This document shows, piece by piece, positions 24,484-36,200 of a DNA stretch of 64,000 nt (position 1 is the first letter of the stretch; each line of letters opens with the position of its first letter). Both the position numbers and the translations under genes were made by a program. The notes under the pieces were generated by a model. It was not told the origin of the DNA and did not search any database. It worked only from the letters and a program-made list of their open reading frames with translations. This stretch comes from Hormiphora californensis (taxonomy: Eukaryota; Ctenophora; Tentaculata; Cydippida; Pleurobrachiidae): assembly GCA_020137815.1 (NCBI GenBank), contig CM035360.1, positions 2,198,077 through 2,262,076 of the forward strand, given 5' to 3'.

Positions 24484-25200
24484 ATAATAAGGGTGCGGCT
24501 TTGGGGGTCTTTCAAATTATATGAGGGATGAGAAGGCGGGAATCTTTTCAGAGATAAATAACTATTTTGCTAGTGATCACGCTGATCTTTTAGTTCTAAT
24601 AATTCATATAGGTTGAAGGTTACCGACCCTAAAGAACTTTGTATGGTGTGGCAAATGAAATGAGAATGTTATAGTAGCCATGTATAAAACAGCAAAAGGA
24701 AAAGACGAGATGTTGCATGATAAAATCTCGTATTATTTTGTGATCAGCTCACCAGAATCCTGACTCTGTCGAGCACTTTACCAGGAATCCCTTCCAAATT
24801 AAAGTGATTCACATGTAGATACACATTAGAGGAAGATTTGTATCGTATCCTACACAGCAGCTGTGTGTGACCTGAAATTATACTTCACAAAGGGGGTAGT
24901 GAAATGTAGATGAAGTCTTTGTTTGTTTTGTTGGAACAAGAGGGAGGGTATAACAAGTCATTGATCTATTATTGTAGTAGTATTGAGCTCTTCATATCAC
25001 CCTGTCCGGGTTCCATAGAATTCCTTACCATTCCTACTCAGTACAAGACTTGTAGTACTACGCATTGGTTGTATTACACGCATTGTGCCTTGTGGTTGCA
25101 TATTTTTAGAATGTAAATGATGTGAATAGTAAAGAGAAACTCTGTACAGAACCCTCTAGTTTCACTTCCTTGTTTAATTTCAGTACTCACCCAAAGACCT
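24484..25200. other. Region after the last confident ULK4 exon
   Basis: No firm coding exon. A possible terminal ULK4 exon begins at 25184-25187 (tttcag/TACTCACC...) and hits TAA within a few codons. The rest shows AT-rich sequence without repeats I recognise. Confidence 0.4.
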
Positions 25201-25377
25201 AAAGGAAAGCCAAATCAAAAATGGCCTTAACTCGGGTTTCGTGAGACTTCCCACGACAATATCATCCTAACCTCAAAATTTCAAATCTCTATCTCAGCAG
25301 GGGGTAGAGCAATGACAGTGGGGAGTTTCACATAACCCGAGCGAGGGCCAGGGCTATTTTTGATTTGGCTTCCCTTT
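25201..25377. mobile_element. 177 bp MITE with long inverted termini
   Basis: Left end AAAGGAAAGCCAAATCAAAA is mirrored by the right end, with homology extending to 'ctcgggttt.gtgagact'. A related, longer copy is at 29269-29594. It lies directly upstream of the small Arg/Thr-repeat gene and may form its 5' flank or 5' UTR. Confidence 0.75.
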
Positions 25378-25393
25378 AGCCCTGGTTAAAATT

Positions 25394-25851
25394 ATGAAAC
25401 GGACGCTGCTCATTCTTATCATTCTTGTTATTTGTCTGGTTGCCGCCTCAAGACGGAGATCTTCTAGTTCATCTTCAACCAGACGAAGGACTACTACGAC
25501 CACAACCAGACGAAGGACTACTACGACCACAACCAGACGAAGGACCACTACAACCACGACCAGACGAAGAACAACAACTAATAATATCATTGATGATGAT
25601 GATTATGATGATGATAATGGCAATGGTACTTTCAGTGGCACATCAAAAGGTACAACTATTTATTTAAATTATTTCATCCAAACCATGTAATATGTATATC
25701 GGTACAATGTGGCAATTATTAATATTATTTTATATTTTTCGTTAACAATCAATATTTACACTTTTCAGGTATTTCATCAACAGCTGTTTACATTATTGCA
25801 GTGATCATCGGTGGACTTACCATACCCTTTTATATTTTCACGAGGGGTTAG
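25394..25851 (+). CDS. Small secretory-pathway protein with RRRTTTTTT repeats and a C-terminal membrane segment
   Basis: Two exons, 25394-25649 and 25769-25851, joined by gtacaa...ttttcag, give 112 residues. Residues 1-18 (MKRTLLILIILVICLVAA) are a clear signal peptide. Residues about 20-62 are Ser then a repeated RRRTTTTTT nonapeptide (three full copies plus partials), followed by an acidic stretch (DDDDYDDD) and a C-terminal hydrophobic helix (about residues 90-108) ending in FTRG. The hydroxyl-rich repeat could be O-glycosylated or, being alternately basic, bind anions; this is inference. A polyadenylation signal AATAAA is at 25956-25961. I know no family with this layout. The ORF in the other frame over the repeat (DEGLLRPQP units) lacks signal and splice support. 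Confidence 0.65.
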
Positions 25852-25955
25852 CATACAGTTACACAGGGAGCGGGTATCATTGACCTTCATATCGTTGTCT
25901 TAATATTATCCTTATTTTATCTTTCTGAGGAGTGAGGACTTCTGACAAGCCAGAA

Positions 25956-25961
25956 AATAAA
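25956..25961 (+). terminator. Polyadenylation signal AATAAA
   Basis: AATAAA 105 bp after the stop codon of the small Arg/Thr-repeat gene; consistent with the end of its transcript. Confidence 0.6.
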
Positions 25962-26261
25962 ACAAAAAAGAAGACAAGACGATAGCTGATTTCAGATTTG
26001 TGTTGTAACATACCATTCTATCATTTATCAATATGTATATTTATTACCACTTTTGAAAGCCGAATCGTGTGTCATTTAAATTAATCAGCTAATTACAAAA
26101 TTGTAAGTATAATGAAAGAAAGGATAAAGATTGATATGATTTGTTCATACTTGTGCTTTTCATACAACTTGTAAGGGGTGAGGGGTGGTTTTTGGATACG
26201 TACAATTATTCCTCTATCTACCGTGTACCTCTATATACTGTGCATTTATCCAGGTTTGACT

Positions 26262-26450
26262 GTAACACGGTCGCTTGTAGTGGGAAAACGGTAATGGAAA
26301 ACGAAGATACAGTAAGACGACGCACAACCGTGACCAATCAGGGCGCTAGTACGTGCTGAACACATGCACTTTTTGCCGCACGTTATGCAACGTGCGCGTC
26401 TCCTTACTGTATTTTCATTACGGTAATACGACTACAAGCAGCACTGTTAT
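26262..26450. mobile_element. About 190 bp MITE
   Basis: Left end TGTAACACGGTCGCTTGTAG and the inverted right end (TATAACAGTGCTGCTTGTAG) match, and the homology continues inward through ACGGTAATG and ATACAGTAAG. The interior contains a gcacgtt palindrome. No coding capacity. Confidence 0.7.
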
Positions 26451-26525
26451 ACTCTCTAGCTCAATTATTGAGTCAATATCTACTATTTCTAACAGCTATA
26501 ACTAGTAGAGTAAAGAGTTACATGC

Positions 26526-27041
26526 CCCAGTGCCCCGATATTGCAAACCCGTGTAATATTTTGAGCAAATATTTGCAGCCTGACTGTTTTTGTGCAGCCT
26601 AAATAAAATAACCTCGACTGATATTGCAGACCGGGCTGCAGAAAATATAAATATGAAATATAAGCTTCCCCGAATCACATGTGTTTAATATCCCGTATTG
26701 GCTAACAGTGCTAATAAGGCGTCCCAGAATGGTGTCACATATCCATCCCCCTCATTAGAGTATGAAGTACATAAGTATTTCGGTGTCGAGATTCTTGCAG
26801 CCCGGCTGCAGAAAATTTTGAGGAAATTTTCCCATTCTGGGCTGCACGATGATTTTGCCCCGAAAATGGTACTTTTTTCTCTATTAGCCCAACTTCTACG
26901 ATGCTGACGTACGTCGCGAGGTCGAGGCTGCGTAGCAGCCCAGACCGAGCAAAAATTTGCAGCCTAGCGAATAGAATCTTGCAGCCTAGCTGAAGGCTTA
27001 GAAAAATATTTTTTTAGATTTCTGAAATTCGGGGCACTGGG
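26526..27041. mobile_element. 516 bp inverted-repeat element next to the GPCR
   Basis: CCCAGTGCCCCGA at the left is mirrored by TCGGGGCACTGGG at the right. The interior repeats 'cagcccggctgcagaaaata' and 'gcagcctagc' motifs. It ends 42 bp from the GPCR stop codon, so it may contribute to that gene's 3' UTR. Confidence 0.65.
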
Positions 27042-27082
27042 TTACATGCACTAAGATATGTATCCAGCTGTTATTCTGTTAG

Positions 27083-28120
27083 TCACTGTGAACTGTTGAC
27101 TTTTCGAAGTGGCATGTCACCACCGCCACCCTGAGCTGTGGAACTCTGATCCGTTGCTGAGTTTTGTTTCTGGTTGCTAGGATCACCTGTTGCTATGGCA
27201 GCACCACTCGTAAACTCAGCCAGACGCATCCGAAACATCTGTTTGACGAACCGTGAAAATCTCCGATTTGTCAGTGTGTACAGAATGGGATTGCCCACAC
27301 TGTTCATGAACACAATCTGATACCCAATTAACCCCATGTATTTGTTGTTGATGGGTTTGCCGACAATGTTCAGAATAGTAGACGCTCCCCAGGGGAGCCA
27401 GCTGACGGTAAAAAGACCGGATAGGGCGCACACCATGATCAAACCTTTGTAGTTAGACTTAGCCCGGACAAATTTAGATGTCCTGACAGCTATGACTCCT
27501 AGAATTCCATTTAGAATGATAATCAGACATAGTGGAGTCAGGGATAACCCAACAACGACATACCACAAGAACAGCTGCTGCGTCCTCACATCCTTGTAGA
27601 TCGAAGATACACATTTCCCAGAGATTCCATCGAATGAAGATGTTGATCCGTAGCCCAGTTGTAGGAAAAACACTGAAAACCCGACACACCATAACACCAC
27701 GCACAGGATCCGGGTTGTCCGGGTTGTCATGGTTACGAACGGGTTGGTTGCCACGACAACCCGATAACTTGTCAATGCTAGGACAAGGAGAGAGTTCATA
27801 ATCCAGGGTACAAATGTGGGTTGTGCGTTGATCATACACCCGAAATTACCAAGCACAAACTCTCCCGATATGTAGGTAATCCACATGGGGAAAACTCCTA
27901 GTAATGCCAGTAAAATGTCCGCGAGAGCAAGATTTAGGACAAAGATTAGAGAGATCTTGTCGAGTTTGATGGCGTTGTAGCGGAGTGTCGAGTAAACGAC
28001 GGTTGTGTTCCCTAGCAACCCGAGGGATAGGATCAACAAATCGTAGATGATCAAGGGTATGCGTTGTTCCAGTTTTAATTGCAGGCTGTAGTCCATCTCA
28101 ACCGTTGAATTGTCGGCCAT
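27083..28120 (-). CDS. Class A (rhodopsin-like) G protein-coupled receptor, 345 aa, intronless
   Basis: Seven hydrophobic helices. Family landmarks are visible: LLGNTTVV in helix 1, NLALADILL with the conserved Asp in helix 2, a Cys (FGCM) at the top of helix 3 paired with a Cys (SGKCVSS) in the second extracellular loop, VSWLPW in helix 6 (CWxP equivalent) and NPILYTLTNRRF in helix 7 leading into helix 8. The DRY motif is changed to YRV (TSYRVVVATNPF): the Arg is kept, Asp and Tyr are not. The N-terminus has NxS/T glycosylation sequons and no signal peptide; the tail is short. The coding part is one exon; 'ctctaacag' at about 28140 (minus strand) suggests a 5' UTR intron. The ligand cannot be read from the sequence. 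Confidence 0.85.
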   Translation of the reverse strand: MADNSTVEMDYSLQLKLEQRIPLIIYDLLILSLGLLGNTTVVYSTLRYNAIKLDKISLIFVLNLALADILLALLGVFPMWITYISGEFVLGNFGCMINAQPTFVPWIMNSLLVLALTSYRVVVATNPFVTMTTRTTRILCVVLWCVGFSVFFLQLGYGSTSSFDGISGKCVSSIYKDVRTQQLFLWYVVVGLSLTPLCLIIILNGILGVIAVRTSKFVRAKSNYKGLIMVCALSGLFTVSWLPWGASTILNIVGKPINNKYMGLIGYQIVFMNSVGNPILYTLTNRRFSRFVKQMFRMRLAEFTSGAAIATGDPSNQKQNSATDQSSTAQGGGGDMPLRKVNSSQ

Positions 28121-28564
28121 TTTCGTCAGTGTGTCTGTTACTGTTAGAGAAGATCTGGGTCAAACTCAAAGTGAATGTAGAGTCAAAATAAAATGTGCAA
28201 AAAATGGAGATGTGGAATTGACAGAAACATAAATCAAACCGTTTAAACTTTAGAGAAATGTGTGATTTATCGCACAGTGGTGTCAAGGTCGAGGTTGAAG
28301 GATCTGGGCCGAACACCTGGTGTTCATGCCTTAGAGTTAGAGAGGGGAAGGGAACTAGAGAAATTGAAAACGAAAAGATTTTAGAAGGGGGAATGAAGGG
28401 TATGATCTGTCTCATCTTTTTACTCTTTTCTCCCTCTCTCAGTCTCTCTCCCCCGCCCTCCTCTCCCCTCCTCTCTTGCACATCAGTTAGGAGCACTATT
28501 ATTATAATTGTAGCCTTATAATCCCCTCCCCCTACAATTTGTAGGGGCAGGGGGATTGTCAACT

Positions 28565-29265
28565 AGGCAGCTGACTAATGGCTATGCAAGTTATACTATT
28601 AGTTTCGCCTAATCAACCACTCCCCCATTTCAGGTGAAATGAGAGTTGAAACGTGAGTTTGCCAATGGCCAATGGCCCAGTCCTGGTAGGAAAGCTTGAG
28701 TGTGATGAAGAGTGTCTCCAACAAAACCCCAAATAGTAAATGGGGCGATGTATTATGCAATGGCCTGTCAGAGCATTGGCCTGACCCATTCTCGTCAGAG
28801 AACTGTGGTCAGAGCATTGGCCTGACAGGCAATGGCAGATTCAGGATCGTAAGCGGACTCTAGTGCTAAAATCACGAAAAGCGAACTCGAGATTTCGGCC
28901 GTCAGGCCGGAAACGAGAGTTTGCTGTGCCTTTATTCTCATTTAAAAGTGTTAGGGCCGTTATTTGGGTTCGAGTTTAGGGGTTAGTGTAAAGGTTAGGG
29001 TTATATATAGAGTCCTCATTGGGTTTAGATATAGAGTCCGTTAGCACTAGAGTCCGCCTACCACGACACACTGCTGATAGTGATAATGATGGGTCAGACA
29101 CTGAACACTGAACAGTCAAGTACTGAAGTACTGAAGTAGACTGGTACTAACAGTGTTTGTTGAGTAAGGGGTGGGACTCAACAAAACAGTGTAGTTGACT
29201 GTTAGTGTTGATTGAAGAAATTTTTGAATATGTTTCAGTTTTGTAAAATGCACTTGTTTCGATTT
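28565..29265. other. Intergenic stretch, dispersed repeats only
   Basis: Contains the 'actgtggtcagagcattggc' dispersed repeat (about 28760-28830) also at 800 and 58975. No gene found. Confidence 0.5.
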
Positions 29266-29268
29266 TGT

Positions 29269-29594
29269 AAAGGAAAATCCATGCAAACATCACTTGGGTT
29301 TTGTGAAATTTCCCACGGTCATAATTGCTGATCCACACACCCTGATGAGATAGAAATAGAGACTTGAAAAGTTGAGGTTAGGAAGGACTCGACATGATCT
29401 ACCTAACCTCAAAATTTCGCTGTCTGCATGATGCAGATGTCACCATTGCATCTGATTCTGAGCGCCGCCAGACTAGACAGAAATTTCGAGTCTCTATCGA
29501 TAGCTATCTCAGCAAGCCATCAGGAGGTGGAGCAATGACCGTCGGAAGTTTCACAAAACCCAAGTGAAGGCTATCGTTGCTTGAATTTTTCTTT
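29269..29594. mobile_element. 326 bp MITE related to the 25201-25377 copy
   Basis: Long inverted ends share 'cacttgggttttgtgaaa', 'cggtcat' and 'aacctcaaaatttc' with the 25201-25377 element. Central part differs. 29600-30240 has no other recognised content. Confidence 0.65.
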
Positions 29595-30243
29595 AGTGTA
29601 CTACTACTTGTGATATGTATTGGCTTTACGTGCTGACGCGGGTTCATAACTTAAACGCTGCAATTAGCTGCCGCGCGCGATAAGTCCCGTGTAGTGCAAC
29701 GCGCGCGGGGAAATTCCGTAAATCGGCCTGAACGAGAAAATTTTCACTTCCACTTCCGCAGTTTTTAAGACGTTTCTGTCCTGATGCCGGGTACAAGGTG
29801 CTTTTATCCGAAATCTGGGTGGCGGGTGCCTATAAAAATGTTTCAAATTTCGAATGATTGCCGTTTTTTTCCAGAGGCGTAGCCAGGATAAAGCATCTTA
29901 TCGGGAATCGGGGGTGATGACTTTGGGGAAAACCCACTTGTATTGAGAAAGTGATACTTTAGAGAGTGCGTCGGCACCATTTTTCTGGGTATATATTCAC
30001 AATTGAGTGGGATATTAAGTGCATAATTTACATGACACTTAGATTCAGTCGCCAGAATATCAAAATTTTAGGTTGTGGTGATGCTAATTACTATTTGTTA
30101 GAAACAGTATTTTGAATGTACCCGAAACTATTAAAAGAGATCTTTTTTCTAACATTATACTACACAATAACCATGCCACATGTAGGAGCATAATTTTCAC
30201 TACGATTTTTCAACGTCTACCCTCCTCTCTGCTGTTAACCCGT

Positions 30244-33200
30244 ATGGTTTCTACAATTGATATCACATTTCTTGGAACTGGCTCATGCTATCCGTCTCCA
30301 TACAGAGGGGCATCCTCCCTTGTTATGAGACTTGGTACGTTTCCACTAGATTCCGTAGCTCCTGCTGAAGAATTTGCTGAACCGTCCACATCTAGCTGTA
30401 CCTCACCCCTACATTATTTAACTAACAGATGGAGATTGTTGGATGTTCGACTGTGGGGAGGGAACTCAGATTCAATACCAGAATAGCTCCGTTAAACCGG
30501 GGAGGCTCAGTAAAATATTCATTACTCATCTGCACGGTGACCACCTATTCGGGCTACCTGGCCTCATGTGCCTTGTTCAAGGTACAGTTTGTTTTGTTGA
30601 ACCCATTTTTATTTTAGCTCCCGAAAAGAGGGTCGAGCAAGGCAAGGTACAGCTAGACCCTTATAACCTATTTAGTATTTACCGGGTACAGAAGTGTTCA
30701 TCGGAAATTGTCAAATAGTACCTTTTTTCCTAACCTTCCTATACCATATAACTTCTCACTCAATCTTCAACCCTGTAACTCACTTGAGTCGCTTGACACT
30801 GTGAATAAAAAGAAAGAACAATTCAATAACTCACCATCACCCCAGGTGGAGCAGATCCTGAGTCACCTCTTCCATTGGATATTTACGGACCTGTTGGACT
30901 TGCAGAGTACGTTCGGACATCACTCTCATTATCAGGTAATCAATTACAGGTAGTAGGAGACTTAAAGTAAGAGTGGCACGCCGTGTTTTCTCACAAAACT
31001 TAGTGGATGAACGGGGAGTACCACCAGGACCATTGGTACGGTATCGAAAATTTCCAATTCTGTCTCGTTCATTAGTTATGACGTAATATGTTCATTATTT
31101 CAACTTTCATAAAATCGCTCTACAGAAAAATCTGTGCATTGTGGATTGAAATGGATGCTTGCATCGTGTTCAGCGTCAAAAAATAGTCGGGGTACCAAAT
31201 TTTGGTGTCTCTACCTTGTCTGTGACGCGAGATATCGACAATTATCAAAAACGCCCAAAATGGGTGAGAGAGAGATTGTTATCTTTGGGTGCTAGTTGTT
31301 TGTGCGCGCCACCCAAGTGTAACAAACTCTCTTTCTCTCACTTTGGTCGTTTTTTATATTTGTCAATATCTCGCGTCACAGACAAGGTAGAGATACCAAA
31401 ATTTGGTACCCCGACTATTTTTTGACGCTGAAAACGATGCAAGCATCCATTTCAATCCACAATGCACAGATTTTTCTGTAGAGCAATTTTATGAAAGTTG
31501 AAATAATGTAGATATTACGTCATAACTAATGAACGAGATAGAATTGGAAATTTTCGATACCGTACCAATGGTCCTGGTGGTACTCCCCGTTCATCCACTA
31601 AGTTTTGTGAGAAAACACGGCGCGCCACTCTTACTTTAAAAAAAAGATCCATGTCATCCCGCTGTATAGTATCTCTATTATAATTTGGAGATGAACGTCG
31701 TGGTCGTTCGTTAGGCGGTATCTAGGCGACAGGCTGCTCCTTCATTAAGAATTTCAGTGGCGTGTTGTGACGAAATATTGGTGAACTGACGTAACTACGG
31801 CAGCCAAGAAGGAAATCGCGTGGCGCGCACAGCACACACAGAAGACATTAGAAACTTTCAATTCAACTTCCTACCCGCGCGTTCCAGACACGTCATTTTG
31901 GTCGAGGTGTCGTCATAATCATTCATGTTGCTATAGGGACACCTTCTATTTCTACAGTTCTCTCAGATCTCCTGCTATCAGATCACATCAACCCTATTAG
32001 TTAACCTCATTAGTACCCCTGTCAGTGTCACATTTCTCATCAGCTCCGTGCTCACATGTCTTTGTGACATGTATTCCACACCCATTAAATTATGGGAGTG
32101 CGAATGGAACTTTGATGGAAAACTCAAAGCCGGGCAACGAAGTACGCTAAACAGCCGGCTTTCTTCTTGGGAGCAGATGTTTAAACTCTGCTGGCAGTTA
32201 GTGATTATTTCGGAACATAATTTAGCAATTCAGTCTCCATAGTTACCGATTTAGTTGCCATGGCAACCATCAAATGTGGGAAAAAAGAGGGCCACCCGGC
32301 GAAGCCGGGTGGTTTGTGAACACCCCTTATTTGAGGCGCACCCAATGGGTGCGCTAGTCTCTATTATAATTTGGAGATGAACGACGTCGTGATGGTCGTT
32401 CGTTCAGCGGTATCTAAGCGACACACTGCTCCTTCATTAAGAATTTCAATGGCGTCCTGCAGTGGTGCAGTGACCAAAATTACGTAACTATGGCGGAAGT
32501 TGAGCCGCGCGCACACAGTGGCTACTAACAGCGACTGCTTTAACTTCTCCTTCCGCTGCGCACGTTCCTGGAATGATAACTTCCTGTCATGACCACTTCA
32601 TGTTGCTATCTATCTATCTATCTACGGAGTGCCTGGGCTTGCCAACGGCAAGCCCACATGGGACTATCGCAAAGCGATATCGCCGGCACTAGGAGAATAG
32701 CCCCCCTCCCCTCCCCCACCATCAGGAACTGCCCACAGGACAGGTTCGCATTATAGGTGGCTTCGGGTTCGGGAGGCTAAACTCCTTCGAGAGTCGCAGA
32801 ATCTTGATTCTTCTTTCTGTGATTCTTGGCTCCGTGGCTCTATCCCCCTGCGACAAGAGGGGATGTCGCTTTCTATTCTTGAGCTGTCTCGATTAGCTTG
32901 ATAGTTAACGCGGTGTGGTTTATTATCGTTTTACATAGGTTATTGTACGAGGTTTTGCCTCAGTTTTTAGGATTTTAGGTCACCCGCATATTAGGTGTTT
33001 GGGGTTTCATTATTATAGTATTATAGTATCTTGAATTGGTCTGTCATATGGTAGGTTTGCATTATAAGTGGCAGGACGGGTATTGTACTCACATTTGTGA
33101 GTTGTTACACACTTACACGCGATAAGCGACTTAGCGAATTAGAACACAAGGATTGTCTCTATAGTAACCTGTTTCAGAAAGTCCTCTACTTTGGGACGGG

Positions 33201-36200
33201 AGAGATTAAATGTGAACTATGGTTACATATTATGATTCGTTTCGGTTTAGTCGCTGGATATACCATGTTCGCTGGGAAAACCCAAGATCGCTCGTTTGAA
33301 ACGAGATCGGAGAGCTGTGCAAAAAGAGATAAGTCTTGCTGCACAACTGAGTTAGGAAGTGAAAATGGATTTTTTTAATTAGCACAGTGCGTGACTGAGA
33401 TATCGCGTAGTTTGAGGGGAGAGAGAGATATTGTTTCTCTGTAAAAAAAGATGAGAGAGCGTTAAACTGAGGGGGGGGGGGGTGAGAGTGTATTTCTGCA
33501 GTAAAAAGGGAGATTGGAGAGAGAGAGAGAGAGAGAGAGAGAGCGTTAAACTGGAAAAAAAAAGTTTCTCTCTTGGCGGGAGAGAGAGAGGGAGACCGGA
33601 GAAGGAATTGTAGTCGGGAGAGATTAAATGTGAACTATGGTTACATAGAGATTAAATGTGAACTATGGTTACATATTATGATTCGTTTCGGTTTAGTCGC
33701 TGGATATACCATGTTCGCTGGGAAAACCCAAGATCGCTCGTTTGAAACGAGATCGGAGAGCTGTGCAAAAAGAGATAAGTCTTGCTGCACAACTGAGTTA
33801 GGAAGTGAAAATGGATTTTTTTAATTAGCACAGTGCGTGACTGAGATATCGCGTAGTTTGAGGGGAGAGAGAGATATTGTTTCTCTGTAAAAAAAGATGA
33901 GAGAGCGTTAAACTGAGGGGGGGGGGGTGAGAGTGTATTTCTGCAGTAAAAAGGGAGATTGGAGAGAGAGAGAGAGAGAGAGAGAGAGCGTTAAACTGGA
34001 AAAAAAAAGTTTCTCTCTTGGCGGAGAGAGAGAGGGAGACCGGAGAAGGAATTGTAGTCGGGAGAGATTAAATGTGAACTATGGTTACATAGAGATTAAA
34101 TGTGAACTATGGTTACATATTATGATTCGTTTCGGTTTAGTCGCTGGATATACCATGTTCGCTGGGAAAACCCAAGATCGCTCGTTTGAAACGAGATCGG
34201 AGAGCTGTGCAAAAAGAGATAAGTCTTGCTGCACAACTGAGTTAGGAAGTGAAAATGGATTTTTTTAATTAGCACAGTGCGTGACTGAGATATCGCGTAG
34301 TTTGAGGGGAGAGAGAGATATTGTTTCTCTGTAAAAAAAGATGAGAGAGCGTTAAACTGAGGGGGGGGGGGTGAGAGTGTATTTCTGCAGTAAAAAGGGA
34401 GATTGGAGAGAGAGAGAGAGAGAGAGAGAGAGCGTTAAACTGGAAAAAAAAAGTTTCTCTCTTGGCGGGAGAGAGAGAGGGAGAAGGAATTGTAGTCGGG
34501 AGAGATTAAATGTGAACTATGGTTACATAGAGATTAAATGTGAACTATGGTTACATATTATGATTCGTTTCGGTTTAGTCGCTGGATATACCATGTTCGC
34601 TGGGAAAACCCAAGATCGCTCGTTTGAAACGAGATCGGAGAGCTGTGCAAAAAGAGATAAGTCTTGCTGCACAACTCATGTTGCTATGGCACTGATTTAA
34701 ATTGTTTTGGGTCCTCTTGATGTGTGCTCACTGCTCCTGCTATCCGATCACATTTCATCTCATCAGAAACCAGGCCCTGTCAGTGTCACATATCTCACAG
34801 TCATCAGCTCAGTACACTGCACAGTGTCACATGTTTAAATTACCACACCCATTATTATGGGAGTGTCGAATAGAACTCTAAATCAGATGTCAAACCCAAA
34901 GCGTTACGTAAAACACCCGGCCCTCTTTTGGGAGCAGTTTTTTTACTGTGCTGGCAGTTTGAGATCATTTCGGAACATAATTTAGCAATTCAGTCTCCAT
35001 AGTTACCGATTTAGTTGCCATGGCAACCATTGAATTGGTGACATATGTGGGAAAAAGAGGGCCACCCGGCGGAGCCGGGTGGGTTATCAAAACGCCCTTA
35101 CTTGGGGCGCACCCAATGGGTGCGCTAGTTAATATTTAAAGTGGATGATGCACAATTTTTGTGCATACCACGTGTCCCCTACTAAGATTCTTCCCAGTAA
35201 ACACTGAATACAACTCCTGAAAATCTTTAAAAAAAGATAGAAGAAAAGTTTTAGGTATCTTGTCAACCTTTGAAGTGAGAGTGGACCGACGTGAAATCGA
35301 GTGAGAATTTTGTAGGTGTAATAGGATGGTGTGCTAAACAGGTTGACGCATCCAGAATTCCGATTTGGTCAGAGCTTGTCAGCGCTCCCGTTGTTGAAAC
35401 GGGAGAGTGAGATGCACTTGAACGTGCAAATAAATGCGTTCGCCACTCTAAAATGCTCAAAAAGTGTGCCTTCAAACGTCCCAAGAAAAGCAGCACCGAA
35501 ACGCTAAAATTTTCCTTCGCAAAATTTCGCGGTCAAACTTCCAACTTTGAAGTTTAAAATAATGCATCCCTCTTGGGGGTATATGCAGCATCGATCGGTC
35601 AAAATTGAAATGTTTTAAAGATTCTTTATTTTGTAGTTCTATGTCCAGCACAGGATCGCCTGGCTCTGATGAAAGAGCTTGGTCATCATCCAGCGTATCT
35701 GACGATGATTAATCACATATCTGTTGAGGATATTGAACTGTGGACATTCACGTTAAAGGTTGACAAGATACCTAAAACTTTTCGTATATCGTCTTATTTT
35801 GATTTATCATTAATTTTCAGCATTTTTTCAGAATTTTTTGTCGGCTAGAAATATGTGCAAAATAGGGGGTCTACTGATAAACGAGAGGCGCAATTTAAAA
35901 ATTGATATCGTAATATCTCCGGTTCCTGATGAGATACAGAAACCGTTTTGGTAGCGTTGGAAAGGTCTTATTGAGACCAATCCAACGCAACCAAGATCAA
36001 GTAGCGATCTTTTGAGGAACCGGAAACGTGAATTTCAATTTGCGAGACGCAGTGAGTGTGCCCAGTAAAACCAGTGCTGACAATATCGGTAGACCCCCTA
36101 TTTCGAATTTTTTTCTAGCCGACAAAAAATTCTAAAAAAATGCTGAAAATTAATGATAAATCAAAATAAGACGATATACGAAAAGTTTTAGGTATCTTGT

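Noticed and set aside
30112-30486. Longer ELAC1 N-terminus starting at 30112
   Set aside because: The upstream Met adds 44 residues with no family match; 30244 gives the usual MxxxDxTFLGTG start. A targeting peptide cannot be excluded.
33097-34700. Repeated 83-113 residue ORFs
   Set aside because: They recur once per ~440 bp tandem unit, start within a simple G/AG tract and show no family features.
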